DNA of 64,000 nt, from assembly GCA_009733775.1 (NCBI GenBank), contig WOGZ01000100.1, positions 1-64,000 of the forward strand, read 5' to 3'. Numbering within the stretch: the first letter of the stretch is position 1; every line of letters begins with the position of its first letter. A program made the position numbers and the translations under genes. This document shows positions 22,125 to 34,400 of the stretch, in pieces. Source of the DNA: Alectoria sarmentosa. Lineage: Eukaryota > Ascomycota > Lecanoromycetes > Lecanorales > Parmeliaceae. Under the pieces are notes generated by a model, which worked only from the letters and a program-made list of their open reading frames with translations, did not search any database and was not told where the DNA came from.

Positions 22125-25004
22125 TTGCGACCATCCCCCCTTCCGATGTTTAAGCTGATACCTGCTGCGCAAGATTGCTCCATATGCTTACGCTGTCAGT
22201 ATCGTCTGAGCTTTCGACAAGGACCTCGTTCTGGCAGTCGACGCCCTACAGGGTACCCTCAACAGCTTCGACGCTTCACTTTAGGATCTAGCCTACGGCA
22301 AGAGCAATCATCTTCCCATGAAGCCATTACCGACAATGGCAATCTCGATAGAGCACCCATTAGATACTTTACCGAAGAGCTGCGTCCTGATCAAAATTAT
22401 AGACATGGAAATGAGCCGTCTACAAAGGACAGTCTTGGCCTCGATGTCTTGGGCGAGCCAGCCGAGGTCCTCATCCTGCGCGACAAGGAAAACCGATTTC
22501 GACTAAGCTCGAATGAGGCACCAGTTCGTGCATCAGGTCCAGATGAAAACCCTGCGCAAGAACAAATAAGCTCTTCTGGGATGCTGGAAGAGATGGATGC
22601 GGAAAGGGGGATAGTCGATATTGATGATGCCTGCAAGCATATCGAAAGCGTGAGAGCATCGTGGGCGGCAAGAACAAGGGGTAGCATCAATGGAATTGCA
22701 TATAATGATTTGGTTTCCAGGCTACAGGGAGGGTTCACTAAGCGACAGTTGGGAGCCTACTTTGATAGGGCTGGGAAGGACCCAGCCGCAGACATTTTCG
22801 ATTTGAGTATCGAGTTTTCCAACCATCACTACGCGCGATCATCATGGCAGCTCGCAGGGAACACGCCACCTCCAAAGTCTAAGGCACCCAGGATCGCGGA
22901 TCTCAGGCCACAGCAAGAGTCCAAGGAGAAGGGGGTACCGGGAAAAGAACGCGGACACGGACTAAGTAAAGAGGTGCTGGTGAAGAGAATACTAAGGCGG
23001 TGTTGGAACATTACCCCCCGATTCCAGGAATCTTCGTCAGGTGAATTGGATATACGGCTACAAAGGCTCCAATTCAATCTCATACTGAATCACAGTAAGC
23101 ATATGGCAGGTTGAAGACTTCGCTCCTGAAACGCTGATCATGCTGGTAGAGAGGGACATATTGAAGCTGATATCCAGAAGCTATGACTCCAAGGTCGAAG
23201 CATGGCCGCAAGAATACATCATCCGCATCACATCCGATTATGACAACTGCGTTGACATTATCAAACTCTTACTATACACTCTCGACAACATTAAAACCTC
23301 TACGATTGATCTCGATGTCGATTTAATGTCACATAAGGGCTCAACGCCCCCTCCAAGGGAGCTGAACGACGTTATGCTTCGGCAGATCGAGGAATACACG
23401 AATACGCTTGTCAGAACACAAGGTGACTCTTATAGAACAGTCAGTATAGTATAAGTATTGTTGATCGAATGCTGACTTCTTGGAAGCTGCGTGTGTGGTA
23501 CATAGGACCCGATGACGCGGATCTTTTGGAAACGCGAAGATTGATAGATCAGATCCTGCGACCTGGTTCCGCACAGAATCATAAACTAGCATGGTCGAAA
23601 GGCGGGAAGCCGAACAATGCTACCCCGGCTCCGGTCGAAGGAGGGAGCAGATTGTCTCTGGTGGATAGGAGTCAGCAGTGGTCAAGATGGTGTAACCCCC
23701 AAATAGGAGTTTCCCCTCTGAGGAAGAAAGAAAAGGAAAGGTCCCCACCCTCTAGCGCATCGGCAGATCCAGCGGCTCAAATCGTGCATGGCAAATTAGC
23801 ATTCGATACGGTAAAGTCGTTCTTCGAAGCGCCAGATGACACAAGCTATAGGCTCTGCAATAATGTTTCGCCATACTGGACATCGGAAATTGAGTACCAT
23901 GATTCCGTGAAGCTGGGTCAAGTGTTGTTTCCTGCCGAGAAGGCAAGCTTAGTCGCGGTTGGGCTGGAAAACAAGGTAAGACAGAGGAGTAAAACGGGCC
24001 AAAAGACCAGACAAATCGACACCAGAACTATCGGATTCAAATCTTTACGGATACCTCGAGTTTTTCTACCTCTTATTCCCGGCCTCCTACGCTCGTTAGA
24101 GAGCATCGGGCCCCTTAAGAAGAGCGAGGAGTTTTTGCAAATTCGATTGTCGCCATCATCCAAGAACGTGTCACTGCCTGTCCCTGTCGAAGCTCTGCCA
24201 AATCTAGAGATCAGGATATCCTTCGATTACGATACCAAGACGACTTCAATCAAAGACGTCAGATTGGTCACCGCGAAGGAGAAGGACTTCCTGCAGCCAC
24301 AAAATGTCGTCGACCTGCGCTTCACCAGAAAACAATGTGTTTATGCAAAAGAGGACAGGATCGATCCACGAATTCTGTCCTTTGTGCAAAACAGTACCCT
24401 CGATCTCTGGGGCGAAGAGAACCTCAAGACGCCACCGGGTCTTTCGTTGTCGATCCCTGCGCTCGCAATCCAGTCCCACAATGGTTTCACCCCTGAATCC
24501 AATCCCACTCTACTCGTCGACTACACCTCCTTCGGCCTCGAACACAGAACCTTCCTGACCATGGCCTACAAAGACCCCGACTCCTGGCCCACCCTGACAT
24601 ACACCAACATCGAAGCCGGCCGCATAGGCGGCAAGAGAGACGAGCTTTCCCTGCAGAATCTCAGATTCGCCTCCAAACAACTCCCCCTCACCGACCCCGG
24701 TTCCTCAGCCGTCAGCATCGACGAAGAATCCCTCTCAAACGACGACCACACCTCCATCCTCTTCCACAAAACAGCTTCCCTCATTGAGGGAATTGAGCGT
24801 GCTGGTAAGGAACCGAGCGGTAAGGGTCTCGCCATGCCGGAATTCAAACGCTGGAGACGTCGCGCGTCCACGTTCCGGAAAATTGATTACCTCGAGGGGT
24901 TGGCGAACAACAGGCCCGGCTATCTGGCCCCGGTCAACGAGACGGTGAGGAGGGTCGTTTCGGATCGGATGGCGAGGCCCGTCGCGGTCGGCGGTGTGAA
25001 ATGA
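22125..25004 (+). CDS. SLS1: Sls1-family mitochondrial inner-membrane-associated regulator
   Basis: Three exons (22125-23094, 23150-23439, 23487-25004) giving 925 residues. The N-terminus is rich in R, S and Q and lacks acidic residues for about 60 positions, as in a mitochondrial presequence. Family landmarks include YNDLVSRLQGGFTKRQLGAY, LSKEVLVKRILRRCWNI, the GELDIRL strand, then EYIIRITSDY and a KH-like region, and the C-terminal large domain with FLPLIPGL and HRTFLTMAYKDPDSWPTL. In yeast Sls1 couples mitochondrial transcripts to membrane-associated translation. The first intron (23095-23149) was chosen over a 15-nt apparent gap because it has a proper donor, branch site and acceptor and restores the frame. 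An ATG seven codons downstream of 22125 is an alternative start. Confidence 0.82.
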
Positions 25005-25478
25005 TGGGTTTGGGCGCCCTTAGAGAAATGGAAGTTGGTGGTTTGCAGTCGCGTTTTGAGCATCGGATACACTACCCCGGTATCGGGCCTGCGTGCGCAG
25101 CTTGGGTAGCGCCTTTCATATTCGATCTGAGAGTCCGTGTGTTGATTGTATGTGTGAGGGCCGTTTTTCAAGGAATGATACCGTTTTTGATCGGCACAGA
25201 TATGGTCGATGAATCAAAAAAAATTAAGGGGCATATGTAATCTTACAGATTGAGCTGTCAAAGCTCGTGGATCTGGGATCCGACGCACAGTCTATATACT
25301 TGGATATCGCTCATGCACTCACACACTCTATGTAAGCTTGCCCGCCTATCGTATCACCAAGAGACAATAAACAGCCACAGGCGCCTAGCGCTCAGAATCC
25401 TAGACCCCGAAAATTTCGCCCGCTCAGATAGATCTTGTGACAAACGCTAAACCTGTCGCGCAATTTATCCCTCGGGAT
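25005..25478. other. Convergent 3' intergenic region
   Basis: Separates the stop codons of the Sls1 gene and the TeaR-like gene, which converge. No gene or strong repeat was seen. Confidence 0.5.
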
Positions 25479-27514
25479 TTACATAACGACGCAGCATCCG
25501 CACCCTTCGTCTTTCTTCCCTCCGTCCTTGCCACCCTTCTCCTCGTCCATTCTCCCCATCCGCTCTCTTTCAAACGGATCCACAGCCCTCTGGCCTGGCC
25601 TGATTTCTGTTATGTTTCCCAGAGTGGGGCTTGCTCCCTGCTTTACGCGAGGCATGGGACTGTATCCTGCGTGTTGGCCTCCATCCCCGGTAGGACTGGG
25701 GATTGGGTTGAAGCCGCCGACGATGGCTGGCGGAATGCGGGGTGTTGCTTGCGTCAAGGGCCACTCTGAAGCTGATTGCTCTTGCAGGGTCTTTTCGTCC
25801 GCGTCGCGGGATGTGGGTTGGAGACCGTTGACGGTGTGTTCGGCTAATGGTGAGAACTCGGGCGGTAGTTGCGCGGGTGGTTTGTTGTGGTTGTGTTTGC
25901 GTTGTTGGGCCTCCGTTTCCTGCATCCGCTGCTGCGACTCCTTTTGCGCTTGCTCCCACTGCTCTTGCTGTAAGCGCTTCGCGTGTGTGGGGAGGAGCTG
26001 TTCTTCGGGTGGTAGTCGTGGATCGGGTTTGTACATCGTGGCTAGCCAAGGGGCTTCGCCTTCGGGGCGATTTATGGCAGTTGCGGGGCGAGGTTCGAGA
26101 CCGGAGCGGGATTTGGGCCGTTGGATAGGTGAGGATAGGGTGCGTGGGGAGGCTATGGTGGGGGCTATGGCTCGGGGCTTTTGACTCAAGGGGGTGGTGT
26201 CAATGCCGGAGCGGGATTTGGGCCGTTGAGCTGAGGAAGGCGTGCGTTGATGTTTGGAAGGGGTGAATTGATTGAGAGGGACGGGATTAGAGGCGGGGGT
26301 GGATGTATGGTTGGGGATTTTATCGATGTCGTCGAGGAGGATGGCGCTGCCAATGCTGTCATTGCGGCTGCGTACTCGAGAATAGGAGAGGACGTTCTCG
26401 TCGCCGTTACCGTAGCTGCCGCTTGCGCCTTGCTTTCGAGGGAGTGGGGTGTCTCGTTCAATGTGTTCTTGTGGTATGGGCACGGGGCTTGACCGTGGTA
26501 AGGGGATGCGAGAGGAGCCTTTGCGTACGTCTAGTTGCTGGCGTAATCCATTCAAGGCGTTGGATTCCAAGTTGTTGTCTGCTGCTATCTCTTCTGGTGT
26601 CCTGATGTCAAATTCGTTCACCAAAGAGTGCTCTCCTCCGTCATCTTGCCGCGTTGGTGCCTCTATTTTTCTCTGCTTCCGCTGATTCAGGGGAGTCGTC
26701 TCCTCGTCTTGATCAGGAAGCAACGTAGTCTGGTCCTGGCTTCTGTTCTTCTCACGTCGACTTCTCGATCTACTAGTAGTAGACTTTTGCCGTTGTGGTG
26801 GTAACTTGATCCCCGCCTCTTGCATCTCATGACTCTCAATCATTGCTAGCTTGTCCCTATGTATCCACCTTGATCGGTCGGGGTCCTCATCATCCAGGAA
26901 CAGCTCTTCCTGCGGCAGCACTCGTTCTATGCTCCCTCTCAAGCTACTTTCGCCTAGGCTTCTGGGTTTGCTGTAGAGATCCAGAAGGCTATCCGCTTCG
27001 CTGCCACTTCTACTCGCGTTCAGTTCCGGCCGGCTGCCTATCTTGGGCGGTGGCGAGAGATAAGCGGGGTCCATGCCTGCATCTGACCTCGGTTGGCTCT
27101 GTCTACCGATCAAATATGCCTGTCCATGCCTTTCCGGCGTTGTGGGAGGGTTGTGTACTGATGAATTACTATTAGATTTCGGCGGTGATGGAGGGTTGAA
27201 ATTAATTTTCTGCTGCGGGGGTTGCTTGTTCGTAGAATAAGATGTGGAGGTAGAGGGGTCAGTCTGTGTGCGGGGGCATTAGTCTGAGGTATGGAACATA
27301 GATGTCACGTGGGCAGAAACATGGGAAGGCATATATGCCGGTACATATTCCAGGGTAGGTGGAGAGACAATGGAGTGTAGATACGGAAGGGCAAGGGTGC
27401 GAGTACCTCTTGGTTGACTGGCGTGCTAAAGTGCCATGGGCTTCGCTCCCTTTCCTGCGTTCGGTGCGAGTTTCCTACTCGGCTTTCGGCGAGCGTTCCA
27501 AAAACCGCGGCCAT
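25479..27514 (-). CDS. teaR: TeaR-like CaaX-box cell-end polarity protein
   Basis: Two exons (27514-27407 and 27263-25479), 630 residues. The protein is almost wholly disordered: an N-terminal STPVNQE/KINFNPPSPP/TPPTTPER-like region, duplicated RPKSRSG motifs, a short conserved APWLATMYKPDPRLPPEEQ segment followed by a glutamine/glutamate-rich helix, and a C-terminus ending GCGCCVVM. The last four residues form a CaaX box predicted to be farnesylated, with adjacent cysteines available for palmitoylation. In Aspergillus nidulans TeaR (counterpart of fission yeast Mod5) such a prenyl anchor holds the Kelch protein TeaA at hyphal tips. Identification rests on the conserved segment and the tail. 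The 143-nt first intron joins VNQE to TDPS in frame; an ATG at 27535 would add seven residues. Confidence 0.7.
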
Positions 27515-27535
27515 CTTAGATTCTTTCTGTGCCAA

Positions 27536-28182
27536 GTCTTTGGTTAGACTGTAAGCCTTTATACTCGTTCAGGTAGGCGTAAAAATCCCGAGCAGCCTCA
27601 GGACCGGACCTGTCTTCCAACCCACACCTCCTTGTGTGCCATACGTGAGGTATATCCCTACTTCGAACAACTGGGGTTATGATGAAGATGTAGCCCGCGT
27701 GACTGATCCTCCTGGCCACACACTGGTCGATTGTGGGGATGGAGGGACCGGAAAAACCAGTGAGATTGTGGAGGGATATGGAACAGAGTCTCCTCGCCGT
27801 GAAGTCAAACGTCTTGTACAAGAGAAATCGTCTCTTAAGTTGGGGTTAGTTGACAAGTAATGTGTATACGGCGAAGAAGAGAGAGCGAAGGGAACCTGAC
27901 TATGTATTGGGTATCCAAGTTGTTTGACCGCGCTTTCAGCCATGTGATTTGCTCCAATCATTTACCATCGGCATTTTCACTCATCTTTTCTCCGAACTTT
28001 CAGCCCTATGAACTGCGATGCCAGCTACAAGCCGGATCACTAAATTTACATCATCAATTGGTGGGAGTTGTATGTATTTTACATTTAAATGTCGCCTATC
28101 ACATTGCCTGTCTAGGTCTATGAATTATTCAAACATGACAATGTCCAGCCAACTCCAGCGCTAGAAGCTCATCTTAGATTCG
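27536..28182. other. Intergenic region, nothing recognised
   Basis: Lies between the 5' end of the TeaR-like gene and the 3' end of the LMBR1-like gene. Open frames are short and unrelated to known families. Confidence 0.45.
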
Positions 28183-30361
28183 TCAAAGACGCACTCTGCC
28201 ATCAGCAGGCCTTCCGCCAAACCATCTCCCCATGCCCCTACCAGATTCAGCTCTCCCACCACCTTCACTGTTCCCATCTACCCCTCCCATCCACTTTGGC
28301 CGTTTGCCTAGATCGTTTAGCCAGTCAGGTCTTTCAACGCTGTCGATGGTATTCTTCACTCGGTGGGCGAAACCTTGAAAAACATTCCCGTCCTCTTCTT
28401 CTGCAGCTGCCGTTGCGTCTACAAGTCTTTGAGCTTGCCGCTGTTGGAAAGTCGACTGCCTGGGAACGCTGGGCCGTGAGCTTTGACCTGTGGGTGCGTG
28501 ATTTTGTAGAGGCCCTGTCCTTATTGGACTCTGTGTCCCAGAAGGTAACGGCGAGGGCGGACCCTCCAAGTGGTTTGAAAGACCCAGCCGCGAGGCGCCG
28601 TTTAATTCCCGGTCGATAAGCTCTTTGCCTTCTCTCCATCCTCCGACCCCAAATGTGGATACATTACCCTCATCGTCACCTCCGACAATGCCAAAGCCAA
28701 AGACGTTTTTGACGCGTCCATAGAGATTGAACAGCGTGGCGCAAACAGGTATCAAGATGAAAATTGGGAAGAAGTAGTCGAATCCGGCCCCAAGCGGCGT
28801 AAGATTGATCAGTCGACCTAGAAAGTGATAGAAGGTGGTTTCTCTGTGAACATCTCGTGGAAAGAATGTCAAGAAGTTGTAGGCTAGCGGTATCGTGAGC
28901 TTCGCTATTTGACCCGAATACCACGTGGCGCTTTCTCCGTACGTGTTTCTGCGTACTAGAGCGCGGTTGCCCCAGATCTTAACATCGTCAAAGCTTGCGA
29001 GCGTCGCCATGGACATGTACAGTAGCCATAGCGAAGCAATGACCTGACCTCCGAAGCCAACCTCGTTTGCATGCGCCTTACTATGTGAAAGTATCGTGAG
29101 ACTGATGATCGAAAGCTTAGGAGCCACGTATTTGACAAGCTCGGACCAGATAATGCAAACGGAAGCGAGGGAAAACACGGCCCCATGGGCGATCCTGACG
29201 GCAGGTACAACTTTTGCGTAGAGCATGTAGCGGGTGAACGGCGTCAGAAAGTCCAAACGCTCTAACCATGAGGAATGCGGTGAGACTTTTCCAAAATCTA
29301 GTCTTCTCGAGGCGCCGGCGTCAATGATTGCTTGAACATCTACTGCTTCTTGTATGAGGCGGTCCCAAGCCTCTACAAAGCGAACACGTTTATGTCGAGC
29401 CCGGACCAGCTTCCTGGTTAGCTCAGCAAGGTAGCGATCAGTGATCACTGCAGGTAGGGCGGGTGCTGGCACGCGGGCTGCAGTGATTGCGATACGGGAA
29501 TCGGGCAAGCTCGAGGCGTCGGAAATGTCTTCAATCCATTCCTCATGGTCTCTTGAAACAGCGTTTTTTCGTTTCCGGAGCTGGGTGAGCTGTGCCTCTA
29601 ATTCCTCCAACTCTGTAGTTGCATCCGATAGGCGATCATTGGCCTTGGGAGCATGACTCTGTATTCTTCTCAATCTTCCGGTGATATTTGCATTGCGGAA
29701 GAGCTTCCGGGGTACAGCGACCAAGCCATGGCCCATCAAGTATATCGCCATGATCAAGCCCCAGCAGTAGGCCAATCTGTTGTCTTGTCAGCTTTGTTAC
29801 CCATGTCCCCAGCCATAATGAACCCACGCCATGATCAATGACTTGACCGAGCCTCCAGCGAACCCATTCTGTAGGAAGACGTATATACCACCCGCAGCAG
29901 CGCAGGCTATGACAATGAGCTGATATCGCGCATTTGATCTGAGCGAGTATATGATGCGGTCCTTTGGTGTCCGGTAGCCAGAGTCTGTGTATTCACCGAG
30001 GAGTGGCAGGATGAGCCTGGAACGGTCAAAAAGTGCTCCGACATACGTAGCTCTCCAGAGTGGTGTACCAAGTGAGAGCAAAGGTCAACCAATAGGTCAA
30101 CCGCCATGCCACAAGCCTGACACTTTCGGGCAACCAGATTCCCCTTAATGCCTCCTCATCTGGTCTAGAGCTCGATGCGAGGTCTATGGGGACAAGAAGT
30201 ATGATGCTGATAGGAAGGGCGAGGGATAAGAAGATGGGAAGGATGAGGTAGGCGGGCGTTGTTCGGAGAGGTAGGAAATGGCGGAGGAGAAGGAGGACAA
30301 ATATGGAGATGAATGTAAGGGCCAACAATGCAAAAGCGTCTGATCCTATTGAGGATTTCAT
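28183..30361 (-). CDS. LMBR1-like multi-pass membrane protein
   Basis: Three exons (30361-30069, 30016-29828, 29776-28183), 691 residues. Hydrophobic helices begin at once (GSDAFALLALTFISIFVLLL, LPISIILLVPIDLASS, then YWLTFALTW/LILPLLGEY). The family signature GYRTPKDRIIYSLRSNARYQ and LAYCWGLIMAIYLMGHGLV follow, then a soluble coiled-coil loop (about DATTELEELEAQLTQLRKR) and a second helical bundle. The C-terminal ~150 residues are disordered and G/S/P-rich. LMBR1-domain proteins are conserved in eukaryotes; in animals relatives act as lipocalin receptors or lysosomal cobalamin export factors, and the fungal role is unknown. Both splice junctions rebuild conserved residues. The start MKSSIGSDAF fits the family better than the longer frame from 30487. 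Confidence 0.82.
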
Positions 30362-31490
30362 GTCGATAAAAGCTAGGGGTAGGAGCATAAGTAAGAGGAG
30401 ATAATGATGGCCATATATGGGAGATGAATGACTGTCGCAATAATGCCGGAGGACTGCCAGATACCAGTCCCCACCCCTGGGCTTCACTAAAATGGTGATG
30501 TCGCGCAGTAGTGGAGGTAGTGACGCCTGATAATTAAGCAGCGAAGACTAACGTACCTTATCTGCCAATGAGCACCTTGCTCTAGCAGTTCTCGGCGTTC
30601 TTTTGGGCGGGCCGAGAAATGATCAGCCCTGTGCTTTAGCGCCCTGTGATACCTTACCTCTTCACTTTCTCGACCTTCACAACCACCCCAGTCGGCAAAA
30701 AGCTGTCACTTCATTAATCTGAAAAGAATAAACATTCCTTCTCTCATCATACTTCTATTCACACCCGAAGACCTCCGTGTCACTCCTTTGTGTTACTATT
30801 GCTATTTCGCTTTGCCCCTTGGTCTTTCTATCATTGAATCTTACTGTCATTGCCGGTAAAGTACTTGATCCATTCTGATTGGTCTTACCTTAAACCCATC
30901 CAAATGCTTTTCTTCTTCAGCTGACAACCTTCAACTTTATCAGTCATATGCTTCTAGAACCTCCTCCCTTTATGACACAACACCGCTTTCAAAGTCTTGG
31001 AAGGATACTATAGCTATGGAATTTGTTCTCTCTACTTATCCCATGTCTTGTGTCCTGCCATAAAACGGGGCTGCGGGTGCTTCGCTGTCACAACGGTCCA
31101 ACGAGGCTTCTACCTGCCTCATTTCTATTATCTCTATCTGCTCCCCAGTGCCTACCCTTCGACTCATCGAGCTCCCTGACGCACACTGCCTCCTACATCA
31201 GATTAATGTTACATCCTCTATCTCAACCGGCCTTTACTCCGCCTCCTTTGCGACCTTCACATCCCGCTCAATAAACGTCAGCCTATTGCCCCAAGTGTCA
31301 GCTTATCTCCTCGAAGCTGTATACACAGCACCACAGAAGTATCCTATCGCTTCCGGGAAACCCAGGGGGATCGAAAGAGAACCCGGGTGAACAAGTGGCC
31401 TGAAACGTCTGACTCGTCTTGGTTACTTTTCTAGCCACGTTGCAACCTTTGTCCTGGTCCAATCGGTCCTTCATACTGTGATTCAACACC
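30362..31490. promoter_or_regulatory. Divergent promoter and long pyrimidine-rich leader before Med15
   Basis: About 1.1 kb separates the LMBR1-like and Med15 start codons. From about 30650 the plus strand is rich in CT tracts (CTTCTTC, CTCTC, TCTTTCTATC), as often seen around transcription starts in filamentous fungi. A long 5' leader for Med15 is inferred; no upstream ORF with recognisable function was identified. Confidence 0.4.
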
Positions 31491-34400
31491 ATGAACCAAG
31501 GCAATTTTCAGAACATGGGGGGGCCTCGACCGGCTCAACAAGGCAATATGCAGCCGGGAGGCATGCAACGAAATGGAGGTGCATCTTCAGACATCCGTCA
31601 ACATATCATGCGAGAGTTGAGCAGTCACCCAACTCCAACTGGATGGCAGCAAACCATACCTCCACAAAACCGTGTTGCGCTCATCCAACAGATGTAAGTA
31701 TCTCAACGTTGGTCGCGAGGACCTCAATAACCTTAGTTCTCCTAGAATTACGCAGCTAGCCCTGGTCAAACCGGAATATCATCTGACCAAGACTTTCGGC
31801 ATAGCAACATCATTCGAAAAGGTGGAGTTTGAGCAATCTCCAGACAGGGTGCGTCATCTGCATGAGATCTGGATCATGGGCTAACAACCTCCATAGCTAA
31901 CGTACGAGGCTCGCTGCCGGGCGCAATTGAAAAAGATCTACGACACTCGCCAGAGCCAGGCAGAGCAGCAGCAGCAGCAGCAGCAGCAGTTCCTGAACCC
32001 TCAACAACCCCAAATAGCGCTGATGCAACAGCAGATGGCTATGCAAGGAATGAACCAAAACCAGTTCTCACAGGCATATGCTATCCCCCAGCAGGCGCAT
32101 GTTCAAAACTTTGGCAACCCGATACAGCATCACCAATCTCAAGGTCAAAGACAAGTCCAGCCAGCCAATCCGATAGAGATGCAACAACAAATGGGGAACG
32201 GACAGTCAGTACCGAACATGGCTCAACGCCCACCCCAAACACAGGGCCAGCCACAATTTACCCCTCAGGAACAGCAGCAAATTATGCAATTGGCAGAGAA
32301 CATGGCGCATAATGTATCTCCAGAGCAGATGAATAATGTTCAAAGGATGATAATGAGTATACCCGTGGATCAGCGACAGCAGATGCAAAGCCAAGGTGTC
32401 AATCCTGCGCACGCCGTCTTTCGCTCCCACGCTATAAAGAGATTTCTACAAGAGAGGGCTATTCAACAACAGAGGGCTGGTCAAGGTCCTCACCCTCTCG
32501 ACAGAAGTGTGGTGAGTCAGCAAGGCCGTCCTACATCCCAAGTTTCCATGCGTCAAGGCCAACAAGTCCCACTGCCACCGACACCACAACATCATGAACC
32601 ATCATTCGATCAATTTTTGGGACAACAGCAGGATGCACTTCGACATCAAGAAGCTGGTCAAGTCGTCGTTCCTGCAAGCCAGGGAGGTCCGCCTCAGGTT
32701 CGAGCAACGCCACGTCCTCAACCACCGGGTCAACTTGGCGCGAGGCCAATGCAACCTCCCAACAACTTTCAGCAACAGCCTCACACGGCTTGGGCCACCC
32801 CTCAGGGGCAACATCAGAACGTTCCACAGACAGCTCAACCACAGATGCCGCCACAGACACCCAATCTTGCCAACATGCCTGGACAGAATCCGCAGCAGCA
32901 AGCGTTACAAGGGCAGTTGGGTGGGCTTGACAGCAGTCGTGCCCAACGGACACCGCAACAAAATCCAAATATGCCCACGCTAAACCGACCACTCAATCCT
33001 CCCAACCAGGCCCAGAACACTCAGAGACAAGCCCAGCCTACGCCTAAGACCGGTACAAAAAGCATTCCGAGCGGGCAACAGACTACTGTTATTACCAAGG
33101 GCCAGTCCAGCGTAGGACAGCAGTCAGCGCCACCCAATATCCAAAAATTCCACAGGTATGTAGCTAACTTACCGGAATCACAAAGGGCTGCTTTCGTTGC
33201 AAAATTCAAGCAGAGCCAAGAGCGTAAGAAGGCAGAAAACGCTGCAGAAGCTGCAGCCCAGGCAGGTCCACCAGGTGCACCGGTGGCTCCAATGGGTGGT
33301 CAAGGGACCAAAGCGCAACCAACACCGAAAGGGAACCCAAATGTTCCCCAACCTTCCACGAATCCCATGAATAGGCTCAACGGTCAAGCTCAAGCGTTAC
33401 AGCAATCAGGGCCATCAAGCGGAGCTCGAGGTCCCCAGCAAAAATTTGTACCGATTTCGTTGGACGAAAATGCCGTTCGCATGATGGACAGGTTCGAATT
33501 TCCACGCAATCTTCTTGCTCTTGCTGGCGACACTACAAAGGTTCCTGAACACATTAAACAGTGGGGTCAATTCAAGCAATGGGTCCAAGAAAATTCAAGT
33601 ATCTTACCTACAGGGGCTTTCCAAAAGGCGATTGGTTTGCAGAGTATCGTCTTTCAACAAAAAGTCGCCCAAAACAATCAGCAGAGGGAGGCCTTGAATC
33701 AAGCACAGTCGCAGGGCAGCACGAGGCCCACACAACCTGGTGTAGCTCCTGCCGCGCAAATGGTAGCCCCGAACAACAGCCAAAATCCCATTCAAGGTTC
33801 TACTGTACAGGCACCCAACGCTTCGGTGCCCGTTCTGCCGCCACCAACAGTCCAGGAAGTCACAGCGGCACGAGCTCAGTTACCCGCTAACATGAAGTCA
33901 GTCAGCGATGACCAGCTCCGATCAATGATCCTGAATAAAAGAAAACATGAATACTACAATAAAGCTATGCAAAGTCAACAAAGTCTCACTCCGCTGCAAC
34001 AACAACAACAGCATCAACACGAACTAAATATGGCCAGAATACAACAAGCCAATGTTCAACAACCACAAGGTTCAATGCAACCAACCCAGCACGGCCAATT
34101 ACAAACGCCTCAGCGCGGCCAGAATCCACAATCTCAGCCTATGCAGCAATGGCCGCAACCTCAGACAACCCAAAAATTGGGTCAAGCAAATCTGCAGCAA
34201 GCGAAGCAGCCGCAACCAAGCCGATCCGGACCTCAAGTATCGGTGCCACAACCTATTCAGAAAGGCGGTAAGCGTAACAACAATAGTGACGATGTCATTG
34301 AAGTTCCGGACCCCAAGCTTTCTCAGCAACAGGCTCGTCCACCAAACCTTAAGGGGCCTCAGCCTCAGCCTCCGCCGAGCAACGGAATGTCACAGATGAC

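Noticed and set aside
23095..23109. 15-nt intron in the Sls1 gene
   Set aside because: Too short for spliceosomal splicing, and it leaves a stop; the 55-nt intron 23095-23149 has proper signals and restores the frame.
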